A DNA stretch of 64,000 nucleotides from Shewanella algae (GCF_009183365.2 NZ_CP068230.1:1393001-1457000), one strand, 5' to 3'. Positions 42,605 to 51,447 are shown, numbered from the stretch's first letter. Notes: a model not told the origin generated them from the sequence alone. Numbers and translations are program-made.

Positions 42605-43261
42605 ATGTTTACCGGAATAATTGAAGCTGTCGGTACAGTGCGGACGCTGGAGCGCCGTGGTGATGATATTCGTCTGACTGTGGCCAGCGGCAAGTTGGAT
42701 CTCAGTGATGTGCGTCTGGGCGACAGCATTGCCACCAACGGCGTGTGTCTGACCGTGGTTGAACGTCTGGCGGAGGGTTATGTGGCCGATGTTTCGGCCG
42801 AAACCGTCAGTCTCACCGGCTTTGACCGCTACAGTGTCGGCACCAAAGTCAACCTGGAAAAGGCGGTCACGCCAAACACCCGCTTGGGTGGGCACTTGGT
42901 CAGTGGCCATGTGGATGGTATGGCGCGGGTCATCAGTGTGACTCCAAGGGGCAAGGCGCTGGAGTTTTGGCTCGAGGCACCCGTTGAGCTGGCCCGTTAC
43001 ATCGCCCATAAAGGCTCCATTACCGTCGATGGCGTCAGCCTCACAGTCAATGAGGTCGATGGCCGTAATTTCCGTCTCACCATAGTGCCGCATACCGCCA
43101 GTGAAACCACTCTGCTTGAGCTGCGCCCCGGCGATAAGGTCAATCTGGAGGTGGATCAGATAGCCCGCTATCTTGAGCGTCTGATGCAGCACAAAGAGGA
43201 AGCGCAGCCGAGCGAAGGTGTCACCCTGGCTATGCTCGCCAAGGCCGGCTTCATGCGCTAG
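42605..43261 (+). CDS. ribE: Riboflavin synthase alpha subunit
   Basis: The 218-residue protein consists of two similar lumazine-binding beta barrels. The N-terminal barrel starts MFTGIIEAVGTV with TNGVCLTV, and the second holds RLGGHLVSGHVDG and VDGVSLTVNEVDG. Riboflavin synthase dismutates 6,7-dimethyl-8-ribityllumazine to riboflavin as a trimer. It abuts ribD and precedes ribBX by 81 bases. That gap is too small for a typical FMN riboswitch. Confidence 0.96.
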   Translation: MFTGIIEAVGTVRTLERRGDDIRLTVASGKLDLSDVRLGDSIATNGVCLTVVERLAEGYVADVSAETVSLTGFDRYSVGTKVNLEKAVTPNTRLGGHLVSGHVDGMARVISVTPRGKALEFWLEAPVELARYIAHKGSITVDGVSLTVNEVDGRNFRLTIVPHTASETTLLELRPGDKVNLEVDQIARYLERLMQHKEEAQPSEGVTLAMLAKAGFMR

Positions 43262-43342
43262 ATGTGCGCCAGCCCACTGGTTATCGCGCGCTAACAGGTT
43301 AGAATTCATTGATTACACAGAACAAGAGATAAAGGTCTTACA

Positions 43343-44449
43343 ATGGCGCTACACAGTATCGAAGAGATCATCGAGGATATTCGTCAGGGCAAAATGGTTA
43401 TCCTGATGGACGATGAGGACAGAGAAAATGAGGGCGACCTCATCATGGCGGCGGAGAAAGTCACCCCGGAAGCGATCAACTTCATGGCTCGCTTCGGCCG
43501 TGGTCTTATCTGCCAAACCATGACCAAGGCTCGCTGCCAGCAGCTGAATCTGCCGCTGATGGTCAGCAATAACAACGCCCAGTTTTCGACCAACTTCACC
43601 GTCTCCATCGAGGCCGCTGAAGGGGTGACCACAGGTATTAGCGCCCATGACCGCGCCGTGACAGTACAGGCGGCTGTGGCTAAAAATGCCACGCCGTCCG
43701 ACATAGTTCAGCCCGGGCATATCTTCCCTTTGATGGCGCAGGATGGCGGAGTGCTGGTGCGCGCCGGTCATACCGAAGCCGGTTGCGATCTGGCGCGTTT
43801 GGCCGGTTTGGAACCTTCGGCTGTGATCGTGGAGATCCTTAACGAGGATGGCACCATGGCGCGCCGTCCGGATCTGGAAGTGTTCGCCAAGGAGCACGGC
43901 GTTAAGATGGGCACCATTGCCGATCTGATCAACTACCGTAATAACACAGAAACCACAGTGGTGCGTGAGGCCAAGTGCAAGCTGCCTACCCGTTTCGGCG
44001 AGTTTGAACTGCACACCTTCCGCGACACCATAGACAATCAACTGCACTTTGCCATGGTCAAGGGCGAGATTGTCGACAATATTCTGGTGCGGGTACACCT
44101 GCAAAACACCATTAATGACCTGCTGTTCTCTGAGCGTGATGAAGTGCGCAGCTGGCCGCTTGAGCAAGCCATGGCGCGGATTGCCGCCGATGGTGGCGTG
44201 CTGTTGCTGCTGGGTAACCAGGAGCCTAACGAGAGCATTATCGCCAAGGTCAAGGCTTTCGAAGCCGAAGACAAGGGTGAAGTGCCGGTGACTGCCAAAT
44301 GGCAGGGAACCTCCCAAAGGGTTGGCGTAGGCTCACAGATTCTGGCGACGCTTGGTGTCAACAAAATGCGCCTGCTCAGCTCGCCCAAGCGTTATCACTC
44401 TTTGGGGGGCTTTGGCCTGGAAGTCACTGAGTATATTCCCGGCGAATGA
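43343..44449 (+). CDS. ribBA: RibBX: DHBP synthase fused to a degenerate GTP cyclohydrolase II domain
   Basis: The 368-residue protein has an intact N-terminal 3,4-dihydroxy-2-butanone 4-phosphate synthase domain (residues 1 to about 205): VILMDDEDRENEGDLIMAAE, then GHIFPLMAQDGGVLVRAGHTEA with the active-site acidic and histidine residues. The C-terminal half has the GTP cyclohydrolase II fold but lacks its chemistry. The three zinc cysteines (normally GSLRCDCG) are absent (VRVHLQNTINDLLFSERDE), and the RQEGRGIGL motif is replaced by GNQEPNESI. This agrees with the RibBX form described for Proteobacteria including Shewanella, so GTP cyclohydrolase II must come from a separate ribA gene. Confidence 0.95.
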   Translation: MALHSIEEIIEDIRQGKMVILMDDEDRENEGDLIMAAEKVTPEAINFMARFGRGLICQTMTKARCQQLNLPLMVSNNNAQFSTNFTVSIEAAEGVTTGISAHDRAVTVQAAVAKNATPSDIVQPGHIFPLMAQDGGVLVRAGHTEAGCDLARLAGLEPSAVIVEILNEDGTMARRPDLEVFAKEHGVKMGTIADLINYRNNTETTVVREAKCKLPTRFGEFELHTFRDTIDNQLHFAMVKGEIVDNILVRVHLQNTINDLLFSERDEVRSWPLEQAMARIAADGGVLLLLGNQEPNESIIAKVKAFEAEDKGEVPVTAKWQGTSQRVGVGSQILATLGVNKMRLLSSPKRYHSLGGFGLEVTEYIPGE

Positions 44450-44568
44450 GCCGACCAAATTAATTAACCATTTCCGAATAATTGCATAGGGCGGAGGGGT
44501 AAATTGCGTGCTATCATAGCGCCACTTTTTGCCCCCGGCCGGGTGCTTTAGCTAAGTTAGGTAAGATA

Positions 44569-45045
44569 ATGAACATAGTTCAAGGTAATATCGAAGCAAA
44601 AAACGCCAAAGTCGCGATCGTTGTATCCCGTTTCAACAGCTTTGTGGTTGAAAGTCTGCTGGAGGGTGCCGTAGACACTCTTAAGCGTTTCGGTCAGGTA
44701 AGTGAAGACAACATCACTGTGGTACGCGTACCTGGTGCTTTCGAGCTGCCTTTGGCCGCCCGTCGTGTTGCCGCCAGTGGCAAGTTCGACGGTATCATCG
44801 CCCTGGGGGCAGTGATCCGTGGTGGTACGCCACACTTTGATTTCGTTGCAGGTGAATGCAACAAGGGTCTGGCTCAAGTGGGTCTGGAATTCGATATCCC
44901 GGTCTCTTTCGGGGTACTGACCACAGACACTATCGAACAGGCCATTGAGCGTTCCGGCACCAAGGCTGGCAACAAAGGCGGCGAAGCTGCCCTGGGTCTG
45001 CTGGAAATGGTGAACGTGCTGCAACAACTTGAGCAACAGCTGTAA
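44569..45045 (+). CDS. ribH: 6,7-dimethyl-8-ribityllumazine synthase
   Basis: The 158-residue protein matches lumazine synthase. Marks are VAIVVSRFNSFVVESLLEGA, VRVPGAFELPLAARRVA, and IALGAVIRGGTPHFDFVAGE with the conserved histidine. It condenses the RibD product with the RibB product. It follows ribBX after a 119-base gap that may hold an internal promoter, and its stop lies 13 bases before the nusB start. Confidence 0.97.
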   Translation: MNIVQGNIEAKNAKVAIVVSRFNSFVVESLLEGAVDTLKRFGQVSEDNITVVRVPGAFELPLAARRVAASGKFDGIIALGAVIRGGTPHFDFVAGECNKGLAQVGLEFDIPVSFGVLTTDTIEQAIERSGTKAGNKGGEAALGLLEMVNVLQQLEQQL

Positions 45046-45058
45046 TACAGGAAAAAGC

Positions 45059-45466
45059 ATGAAGCCTTCAGAGCGCCGCAGAGCCCGCCGTTTAGCGGTT
45101 CAAGCCATCTATTCATGGCAACTGAGCGGGAACAATATTGCCGATGTGGAGCACGAGTTTCTGACCGAGCAAAACATAGACGGCGTGGATGTCGCCTACT
45201 TCCGTGAACTGTTCACCGGAGCGGCAACCAAAAAGGCTCAACTGGACGAGTTAATTGCCCCCCATCTGGATCAGCGTCCCATGGAGGAGGTCGATCCTGT
45301 GGAGAAGGCCATTTTGCGTTTAGCGGCTTACGAGCTGACTTTCCGCAAGGATACGCCTTACAAAGTGGTAATCAACGAGGCTATCGAGTTGGCCAAGGCG
45401 TTCGGCGCCGAGGACAGCCACAAGTTTGTCAATGGCATATTGGACAAGCTGGTAGCTCGTCGCTGA
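45059..45466 (+). CDS. nusB: Transcription antitermination factor NusB
   Basis: The 135-residue all-helical protein starts at ATG 45059 after CAGGAAAA. RRRARRLAVQAIYSWQLSG is the RNA-binding N-terminal helix region, and LRLAAYELTFRKDTPYKVVINEAIELAKAFG is represented by LRLAAYEL and PYKVVINEAIELAK. NusB with NusE binds boxA RNA in rRNA antitermination. ribH-nusB-thiL-pgpA is the standard order. A terminator hairpin 18 bases after the stop suggests that part of the transcripts end here. Confidence 0.96.
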   Translation: MKPSERRRARRLAVQAIYSWQLSGNNIADVEHEFLTEQNIDGVDVAYFRELFTGAATKKAQLDELIAPHLDQRPMEEVDPVEKAILRLAAYELTFRKDTPYKVVINEAIELAKAFGAEDSHKFVNGILDKLVARR

Positions 45467-45484
45467 ACCAGAAAGAAATTAGAC

Positions 45485-45511
45485 AAACGGTATCGTAAGA
45501 TACCGTTTTTT
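45485..45511 (+). terminator. Terminator after nusB
   Basis: AAACGGTATC pairs with GATACCGTTT around GTAA, followed by more Ts. Confidence 0.85.
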
Positions 45512-45539
45512 CATTGGAAAACCGGGAGGCTGCGAACCA

Positions 45540-46511
45540 GTGGCCAAGTCAACAGTGAAAGAATTTCAACTTATCGAGCGCTATTTTCATGGTCGTGGCC
45601 AAGCGCGCAAAGATGTCCGCCTCGGCATAGGTGACGATTGTGCCCTGGTGCACCCCGCCGAACACAAATCCATTGCCATCTCCTGCGATACCTTGGTGGA
45701 AAATGTCCACTTCTTGCCGGACATGCCGGCCCAGGCATTGGGCTACAAGGCGTTGGCGGTCAACCTGTCCGATCTTGCTGCCATGGGGGCCGAGCCCGCA
45801 TGGATGACCCTGGCACTGACCATGCCCAGTGTCGATGAAACTTGGCTGGAGCAATTCAGTGCAGGTTTATTTGAAGCGGCTGATTACTATGGTATTTCTC
45901 TGGTCGGAGGCGATACCACCCGCGGCCCGAGAGCCATCAATATCACGGTTCATGGCCAAGTGCCGGAGGGCAAGGCGCTCACCCGTAGCGGTGCCCGCGC
46001 CGGTGATTGGATTTATGTCACAGGTTCCCTGGGGGATTCAGCCCTGGGGCTGGATATTATCCGCGGTGAATTGAAGGCGAGGGCAGAGCACAAGGAATAT
46101 CTGGTTAACCGCCATTATCATCCTTCCCCCAGAGTCCTGGCCGGTCAATCCCTGAGAGGCTTGGCATCGAGCGCCATAGATCTCTCAGATGGCTTGCTGT
46201 CGGATATCAAGCATATCCTCAAGGCATCGGCCGTCGGTGCGGTTCTCGAAGTGGATAAGCTGCCGCTGTCCCAGGCGATGAAAGATACTGTCACAGCGGA
46301 TGCGGCACTCGACTATGCCCTCTGTGGCGGCGAAGACTATGAGTTGCTGTTCACTGTGCCGGAAGCGCAGCGCGGCGCGCTGGAAACCGCCTTGGGCCAT
46401 GCCGGAGTCAAGTTCTATCAAGTCGGCCAGATACTTGCCGGTAATCAACTCAGGCTGCAATATCATGGCGAGGTATTCGAGCCGCAACAGACAGGATTTG
46501 AGCATTTTTAG
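45540..46511 (+). CDS. thiL: Thiamine-monophosphate kinase
   Basis: The 323-residue protein uses ATP to phosphorylate thiamine monophosphate to the active diphosphate. Family motifs are present: IGDDCALVHP, SCDTLVENVHFLP, ALGYKALAVNLSDLAAMGAEP and LVGGDTTRGP, with SAIDLSDGLLSDIKHI in the second half. The start is GTG 45540, eleven bases after GGGAGG. pgpA begins directly after its stop codon. Length is normal. Confidence 0.95.
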   Translation: MAKSTVKEFQLIERYFHGRGQARKDVRLGIGDDCALVHPAEHKSIAISCDTLVENVHFLPDMPAQALGYKALAVNLSDLAAMGAEPAWMTLALTMPSVDETWLEQFSAGLFEAADYYGISLVGGDTTRGPRAINITVHGQVPEGKALTRSGARAGDWIYVTGSLGDSALGLDIIRGELKARAEHKEYLVNRHYHPSPRVLAGQSLRGLASSAIDLSDGLLSDIKHILKASAVGAVLEVDKLPLSQAMKDTVTADAALDYALCGGEDYELLFTVPEAQRGALETALGHAGVKFYQVGQILAGNQLRLQYHGEVFEPQQTGFEHF

Positions 46512-47006
46512 ATGAAGTGGTTTGCTCATGACGAGGCGCTCGCAAGGGTCAGCCTCAAGAACCCGGTGCATTTTCTGGCACTCGGTTTTGGCTCCGGCCT
46601 CGCGGCCAAGGCGCCGGGGACCTTTGGAACCTTGGCAGCCGTGCCTGTATATCTGTTGCTGTCCCAGTTCAGTTTGGGGGTGTATATTGCCGTGACGCTG
46701 CTGGCCTGTATCGGTGGCATCTATCTGTGCGGCAAGACTTCCAAAGATATGGGGGTGCACGATCACGGCGCCATAGTTTGGGATGAAGTAGCAGGGTTAC
46801 TGATCACCATGATTGCAGCGCCCGCCGGTGTACTCTGGTTGCTGCTGGGCTTTGTGTTGTTCCGCATTTTCGATATCTTCAAGCCCTGGCCCATTCGGGT
46901 GCTGGATGCCAAGGTACATGGCGGTCTTGGCATTATGGCCGATGATATTCTGGCCGGTATCTTCTCAATGCTATCACTGCAGGCGATTGTTTGGGCGGTA
47001 GGCTGA
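46512..47006 (+). CDS. pgpA: Phosphatidylglycerophosphatase A
   Basis: The 164-residue inner-membrane enzyme removes phosphate from phosphatidylglycerophosphate to give phosphatidylglycerol. Marks are the N-terminal FGSGLAAKAPGTFGTLAAVP, the DxxGAIVWDEVAG type motif (HDHGAIVWDEVAGLL), and FRIFDIFKPWPIRVLD. Three to four membrane helices are visible. It abuts thiL, ends at a short 21-base tandem repeat and a terminator, and closes the rib-nus-thi-pgp run. Confidence 0.95.
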   Translation: MKWFAHDEALARVSLKNPVHFLALGFGSGLAAKAPGTFGTLAAVPVYLLLSQFSLGVYIAVTLLACIGGIYLCGKTSKDMGVHDHGAIVWDEVAGLLITMIAAPAGVLWLLLGFVLFRIFDIFKPWPIRVLDAKVHGGLGIMADDILAGIFSMLSLQAIVWAVG

Positions 47007-47060
47007 AACAGCCTTGAGCTGAAACGTATAAGCCTTGAGCTGAAATATATAAGCCTTGTG
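47003..47060 (+). repeat. Three-unit 21-base tandem repeat at the end of pgpA
   Basis: The unit CTGAAA...AAGCCTTGAG occurs at 47003-47018 (short), 47019-47039 and 47040-47060 with small changes. The first unit overlaps the pgpA stop codon. Confidence 0.7.
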
Positions 47061-47124
47061 GTGGGTTTCAATCTCTTGATTCCTGCCGTTGACTCAGCAT
47101 ATCCGCTAACCCTCATTGAATACC

Positions 47125-47150
47125 AGGCGCCGTTGATTCGGCGCCTTTTT
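47125..47150 (+). terminator. Terminator after pgpA
   Basis: AGGCGCCG pairs with CGGCGCCT around TTGATT and is followed by Ts. It lies about 120 bases after pgpA and before the nfeD promoter region. Confidence 0.85.
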
Positions 47151-47271
47151 CATTGGTCTCTCCTTCTGCTCATATCTACCGGCTCGGTTTAAGGCCGTCA
47201 CATGAGTGCTTTATGCCTAATCCCCAAAGCCGACTATCCTTAAGGTATGGGGAAACCCACCCGGGGGCGTT

Positions 47272-48717
47272 ATGAAAGGCTGGCCGGCCAATACTTTGTT
47301 CCGGCGCTGCGGCTGTGTAGGACTCTTGGCTCTGTTGTGGATCTTGCCTGGCTTAGGTGCAGACCACGTCCGGCCAAAGCCTTACTCCCCGGCCGCAGCG
47401 CCGACCATTACCCTGCTCAGTGTCAAAGGAGCCATAGGGCCCGGTGTCAGCGACTATCTGATCCGGGGGATAGAGAGTGCAGCTGCAACCCCAGGCAGTC
47501 AGTTGGTGTTGATCACTCTGGATACCCCCGGAGGCCTGGTATCCAGCCTGCGGGATATCAATCAAGCGATTCTCGGCTCCAGGGTGCCGGTTGCCTGCCT
47601 GGTCTATCCATCCGGTGCCCGCGCAGCCAGCGCCGGGACTTACATCTTATATGCCTGTCATATCGCCGCCATGGCGAGTGCCACCAGTCTTGGGGCGGCC
47701 ACCCCTGTGCAACTGGGTCCCATGGGAAATGAACCACCGGAGCCCAAGCCGTCCGATAATGAAGCCGAAAAACCTGTGGGTGACAGCAACAGTCAAAAAC
47801 TTGAGCGCAAGCAGCTCAATGATGCCATTGCTTATATTCGGGCACTGGCGGAGCTGCGTCAGCGTAATGTCGAGTGGGCCGAGAAGGCGGTACGTGATGC
47901 GGCAACCCTGACGGCCTCGGAAGCGCTGGAGGCCAATGTTATCGACTATATCGCCGATACGCCGCAGCAACTCCTGGCCATACTTGATGGCAAGTCGGTA
48001 GCCATGCCAGGTGGTGCTCGGATACTCAAAACCGAAAACGCCATAGTGCTGGATCGCAGCCCGGATTGGCGTGCCCGTTTCATCAATCTGCTCACCAACC
48101 CCAATATCGCTTACATACTGATGTTATTGGGGATCTACGGTTTGCTGCTGGAGTTTTACAGTCCTGGCGCCATGTTGCCCGGCGTAATAGGGGGGATCTG
48201 TCTGCTGTTGGCCTTGTATGCCTTCCAGCTGCTCCCCATCAGCTATGCCGGTGGCGGTTTATTGCTCTTGGGAATTACTTTGCTGCTCGCCGAGGCCATG
48301 CTGCCGAGCTTTGGGATTTTGGGATTCGGCGGCCTGGCCGCCTTTGTGCTGGGGTCGGTATTTTTGGTGGACAGTGAAGTTGAAGCCTTTCGTATCGCCT
48401 GGCCTGTGATAGCCCTGGTCAGCGTCGTGAGCCTGCTGTTTTTACTGCTACTGATCAGCTTTGTGTTCAAGACTCGCAAATTGTCCGGAGTGGCCGGCGC
48501 CGAGGGGATGGTAGGGGAATATGCCAGGGTGATAGAGGGTTTTCCCGGGCGCGGCCGGGTGCATTTTATGGGAGAAGATTGGCAAGGTGACAGCGAACAG
48601 GCCTTGAGCCCCGGGCAACGGGTGCGGGTTTTGGGCCTTAAGGGGCTGGTACTCAAGCTGGCTGAGGTGAAAAGTGGTGATATCGAGCTGACTGAAAATC
48701 AACGCAGAGGAGACTGA
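47272..48717 (+). CDS. NfeD family membrane serine protease (ClpP-like domain)
   Basis: The 481-residue protein has a signal peptide, then a ClpP/S49-like protease domain (about residues 40-240): ITLLSVKGAIGPGVSDYL, LDTPGGLVSSLRDI, then PSGARAASAGTYI with the nucleophile serine. Three to four membrane helices (about 270-400) and a C-terminal OB-fold NfeD domain (VGEYARVIEGFPGRGRVHF) follow. NfeD proteins are paired with slipins, which they can cleave in archaea (stomatin-specific protease). Here a slipin gene starts one base after the stop, so the two are co-transcribed. Substrate in bacteria is not known. Confidence 0.92.
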   Translation: MKGWPANTLFRRCGCVGLLALLWILPGLGADHVRPKPYSPAAAPTITLLSVKGAIGPGVSDYLIRGIESAAATPGSQLVLITLDTPGGLVSSLRDINQAILGSRVPVACLVYPSGARAASAGTYILYACHIAAMASATSLGAATPVQLGPMGNEPPEPKPSDNEAEKPVGDSNSQKLERKQLNDAIAYIRALAELRQRNVEWAEKAVRDAATLTASEALEANVIDYIADTPQQLLAILDGKSVAMPGGARILKTENAIVLDRSPDWRARFINLLTNPNIAYILMLLGIYGLLLEFYSPGAMLPGVIGGICLLLALYAFQLLPISYAGGGLLLLGITLLLAEAMLPSFGILGFGGLAAFVLGSVFLVDSEVEAFRIAWPVIALVSVVSLLFLLLLISFVFKTRKLSGVAGAEGMVGEYARVIEGFPGRGRVHFMGEDWQGDSEQALSPGQRVRVLGLKGLVLKLAEVKSGDIELTENQRRGD

Positions 48718-48718
48718 C

Positions 48719-49513
48719 ATGGGCGAAGCTATCAGCGGTAGTTTGAATATTTCCTTTGGGGTGTTATTGGTGCTGTTTGCGGCCTTGCTTATCAGCATGT
48801 TCCGCATCCTCAGAGAGTATGAACGTGGGGTGATTTTCTTTCTCGGGCGTTTTTACCGGGTCAAGGGGCCTGGGCTTATCATACTGATCCCTGTGGTGCA
48901 GCAGATGGTGCGGGTGGATCTTCGAACCATAGTGATGGATGTGCCCTCTCAGGATGTGATCAGCCGTGATAATGTCTCGGTGCGGGTCAATGCCGTGCTC
49001 TATTTTCGGGTAGTCGACCCGCAAAAGGCGATTATCAATGTGGAGAACTTCCTCGCCGCCACCAGTCAACTGGCACAGACCACCCTGAGATCCGTGCTCG
49101 GTCAGCATGAGCTGGACGAGATGTTGGCCAACAGGGAGATGCTCAATGCCGACATTCAAAGGATCCTCGACTCCCACACAGATGCCTGGGGCATCAAGGT
49201 GGCCAATGTGGAAATCAAGCACGTGGATCTCAATGAAAGTATGATCCGCGCTATTGCCCGTCAGGCCGAGGCGGAGCGGGAGCGGCGGGCCAAGGTGATC
49301 CATGCTCTGGGGGAGATGGAAGCCTCGGAAAAACTGGTGGAAGCGGCGCAGACGCTGGGGAAAGAACCCAATGCCATCATGCTGCGCTATCTGCATACCC
49401 TGACGGAAGTGGCGGCGGAAAACAATTCGACTATCCTGTTTCCGCTGCCGCTTGAGTTACTGAGTAAATTAAACGGTGCATTTAAAGATTTAACCGAAAA
49501 ATCAAAAAACTAG
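48719..49513 (+). CDS. Slipin (SPFH/stomatin-like membrane protein)
   Basis: The 264-residue protein has one N-terminal membrane segment (residues 8-26) and an SPFH/band 7 domain: REYERGVIFFLGRFYRVKGP, RTIVMDVPSQDVISRDNVS, ATSQLAQTTLRSVLGQHELDE in part, then a charged helical stretch ARQAEAERERRAKVI that forms coiled-coil oligomers. Slipins scaffold membrane microdomains. It directly follows the NfeD protease gene (one-base gap) and likely acts with it. It ends without a clear terminator before the next gene 176 bases downstream. Confidence 0.92.
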   Translation: MGEAISGSLNISFGVLLVLFAALLISMFRILREYERGVIFFLGRFYRVKGPGLIILIPVVQQMVRVDLRTIVMDVPSQDVISRDNVSVRVNAVLYFRVVDPQKAIINVENFLAATSQLAQTTLRSVLGQHELDEMLANREMLNADIQRILDSHTDAWGIKVANVEIKHVDLNESMIRAIARQAEAERERRAKVIHALGEMEASEKLVEAAQTLGKEPNAIMLRYLHTLTEVAAENNSTILFPLPLELLSKLNGAFKDLTEKSKN

Positions 49514-49689
49514 CCCGAGAGCTGTTTAAAATACCAGCTATTTACAATAGGTTTATATATTGTTACTTTGAGCAGTTATTGGCGTTTGTGATTTGCTCGG
49601 TAGTAGGCCCGCCGAGTCAGTGACTTGAAGTCACCAAGCGCCGATTATCCATAAAAGTGCTAGATACTCAGTGTTAAGGAAGACGCGCC

Positions 49690-50802
49690 ATGTTCAACTT
49701 CTCGCAATCTACTAAATCTATCCCTGTTTCAGTATCCAAACTGTCGCTATTGCTCCTGCCTCTTATATTCGGTACTGCCCAAGCCGGGTTGGATGAAAGT
49801 TATCAGGCCTATCAACAAGCGTTGGAAAAGGGTGACAAGGCTCAGATAATTAGTACTGCCGAGCAGGCCTATGCCGACGGTAAAGCCAAATTGGGTGCAA
49901 CCGATAGGACGACTTTGGCGTTGTCGATGAATCTGGCCAAGGCGCTGCAACAGCCGCGTAATCTGATGTTGGATGAGCAGGGAATTGCCAATCAGCAAAG
50001 GAGCAAAGTCTTATATCAGCAAGCGTTGCAAAGCTATCAAGCGCTGTATGGCGAACAGGCCTTGGAAGTGCTCGACCCTATGATGGGGCTTGCGCACAGC
50101 AGCAATCCCAAAGAGGCGGCTAAGCTTTACCAGCAGGCCATAGCCTTGGCTGATGGAAAAAATGACCGGCTGCTGTCCGCCGCAGTGCGTCTCGAAGCTT
50201 TTAACGATCTCGTTGTGACTGAGGTTTATGACCGCGAGGCTCGGGCCTATGCCCTCGATGCCCAGAAGATTTACCACGAACTTGCACCAAAGGATTCATT
50301 GCAGCGGGTCAATGCCGATACAGCTGTGGCAGCCATCTATCTGGCGGAGCAAAAGTACGTCAAGGCCGAACCTCTGTTGCTGGAAGTGATAGAGCAGCTC
50401 AAGGTATTACCCTTTGATGTGCCTGTCGCGCTGTCGGCTCATGCCTATCTGGTCGAACTTTATTCCCGCAATGGAGAAGAAGACAAAGCGACTCAACACT
50501 GTCAGGCGATAGGCAATATGCGCCCCTGGAGTGTGGATCAGGAGCAGCGGCCCTTGTTTCGTGCCGTGCCCGGTTATCCAATTCAGTACGCCAGGATGAG
50601 CCGAGAAGGTTGGGTCAACGTGGAAGTGACTGTAAACGAACAGGGCTTTGTCAGCCATGTGGAAGTGCTGGATTCCAAGGGTGGCAAGCAGTTTGAAACC
50701 GAAACCGTCAAAGCCGTGTCAAAGTGGCGTTATGCACCCAAGTTTGTCGATGGTAAGCCCGTTAGTGCCAAGACGTGGTCAAAGATTTCCTTCACGCTTT
50801 AA
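49690..50802 (+). CDS. Secreted TonB-C-terminal domain protein with helical repeat region
   Basis: The 370-residue protein starts at ATG 49690 and has a cleavable-looking signal (LLLLPLIFGTAQA before GLDES). Residues about 35-270 are helical and repeat-like (tetratricopeptide-type, for example KEAAKLYQQAIALADG and KYVKAEPLLLEVIEQL). The last 90 residues are a TonB C-terminal domain: RAVPGYPIQYARMSREGWVN, VNEQGFVSHVEVL and SKWRYAPKFVDGKPV. Ordinary TonB has an N-terminal membrane anchor contacting ExbB-ExbD and a Pro-rich linker; both are absent. It may bind an outer-membrane receptor or partner without energising it. A terminator follows. Confidence 0.85.
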   Translation: MFNFSQSTKSIPVSVSKLSLLLLPLIFGTAQAGLDESYQAYQQALEKGDKAQIISTAEQAYADGKAKLGATDRTTLALSMNLAKALQQPRNLMLDEQGIANQQRSKVLYQQALQSYQALYGEQALEVLDPMMGLAHSSNPKEAAKLYQQAIALADGKNDRLLSAAVRLEAFNDLVVTEVYDREARAYALDAQKIYHELAPKDSLQRVNADTAVAAIYLAEQKYVKAEPLLLEVIEQLKVLPFDVPVALSAHAYLVELYSRNGEEDKATQHCQAIGNMRPWSVDQEQRPLFRAVPGYPIQYARMSREGWVNVEVTVNEQGFVSHVEVLDSKGGKQFETETVKAVSKWRYAPKFVDGKPVSAKTWSKISFTL

Positions 50803-50828
50803 GGCCGCAGAGCTGATTGTAACCCAAT

Positions 50829-50856
50829 AAAAACGCCGGCAGTTGCCGGCGTTTTT
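50829..50856. terminator. Bidirectional terminator between the TonB-C gene and lldG
   Basis: AAAAACGCCGGC pairs with GCCGGCGTTTTT around AGTT, between convergent genes. Confidence 0.93.
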
Positions 50857-50873
50857 GTCATCCTCATCCTGAG

Positions 50874-51443
50874 TTAGATAAGGAAGACATTCAGGCTACA
50901 GGCGCCGTGGGCACCAACCACCAGGGCCTGCTCAATGTCAGCCGTCTTGGATGGGCCGGCAATAAACACCCCAAACTCACCCGAGTCCAAGATTATCTTG
51001 TCGGCCGCTTCATGCATGTTGGCGACAATGGCATCGGCTTCCAGTACCAGGAACAGGTTCTCACAGATAAAGGGCGTGATCCTGTGGGACAGAGATTTCT
51101 GACTGACCCAGATGGCACCATTTTCGGCAACACCCACTTGACCCTTGATCACGGCATAATCGATATCACGCAGATCATGGCTGTCAGCGGGCACTTCACG
51201 GTTACCTGTTACCCCTTCCACCTGAGAAATCACTTGCTTGCCTTCGGCAATCAAGGCATCGACCTGCTGCTGCAGCTCGGTAAAACCACCACGCTTATGC
51301 AGCTTGCCGGCAACGGTTCCCAGATTGGTTTCAAACTGACCAATCAGGTCATCCAGTCGGGGGGCCACATCTATGGCCGGCATATTGTGTCCTTCAAGTG
51401 CACAGGACTTGAGGGCATCCAAAATAAGAGATTTGCTGGACAT
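50874..51443 (-). CDS. lldG: L-lactate dehydrogenase complex subunit LldG (LutC, LUD domain)
   Basis: The 189-residue protein belongs to the LUD (lactate utilisation) domain family; it shows DYAVIKGQVGVAENGAIWVS and the C-terminal FIAGPSKTADIEQALVVGAHG. In Shewanella oneidensis and Bacillus the three-subunit LldEFG/LutABC complex oxidises L-lactate to pyruvate. I took the start at the ATG complementary to 51441-51443, which follows an AGGAG site; the longer frame to 51509 overlaps lldF. It lies four bases after lldF and is the last gene of the operon. Confidence 0.95.
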   Translation of the reverse strand: MSSKSLILDALKSCALEGHNMPAIDVAPRLDDLIGQFETNLGTVAGKLHKRGGFTELQQQVDALIAEGKQVISQVEGVTGNREVPADSHDLRDIDYAVIKGQVGVAENGAIWVSQKSLSHRITPFICENLFLVLEADAIVANMHEAADKIILDSGEFGVFIAGPSKTADIEQALVVGAHGACSLNVFLI

Positions 51444-51447
51444 CTGA

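Noticed and set aside
43262..43342. Possible FMN riboswitch before ribBX or ribD
   Set aside because: The gaps (81 and 40 bases) are too small, and I see no conserved RFN-type elements.
43349..44317. Long antisense frame of 322 codons across ribBX, and similar ones across ribE (42278-43309), the porin (407-1198) and the RND permease (24979-25818)
   Set aside because: These are shadows of well-supported genes, with low-complexity His/Gln/Leu-rich translations typical of antisense frames.
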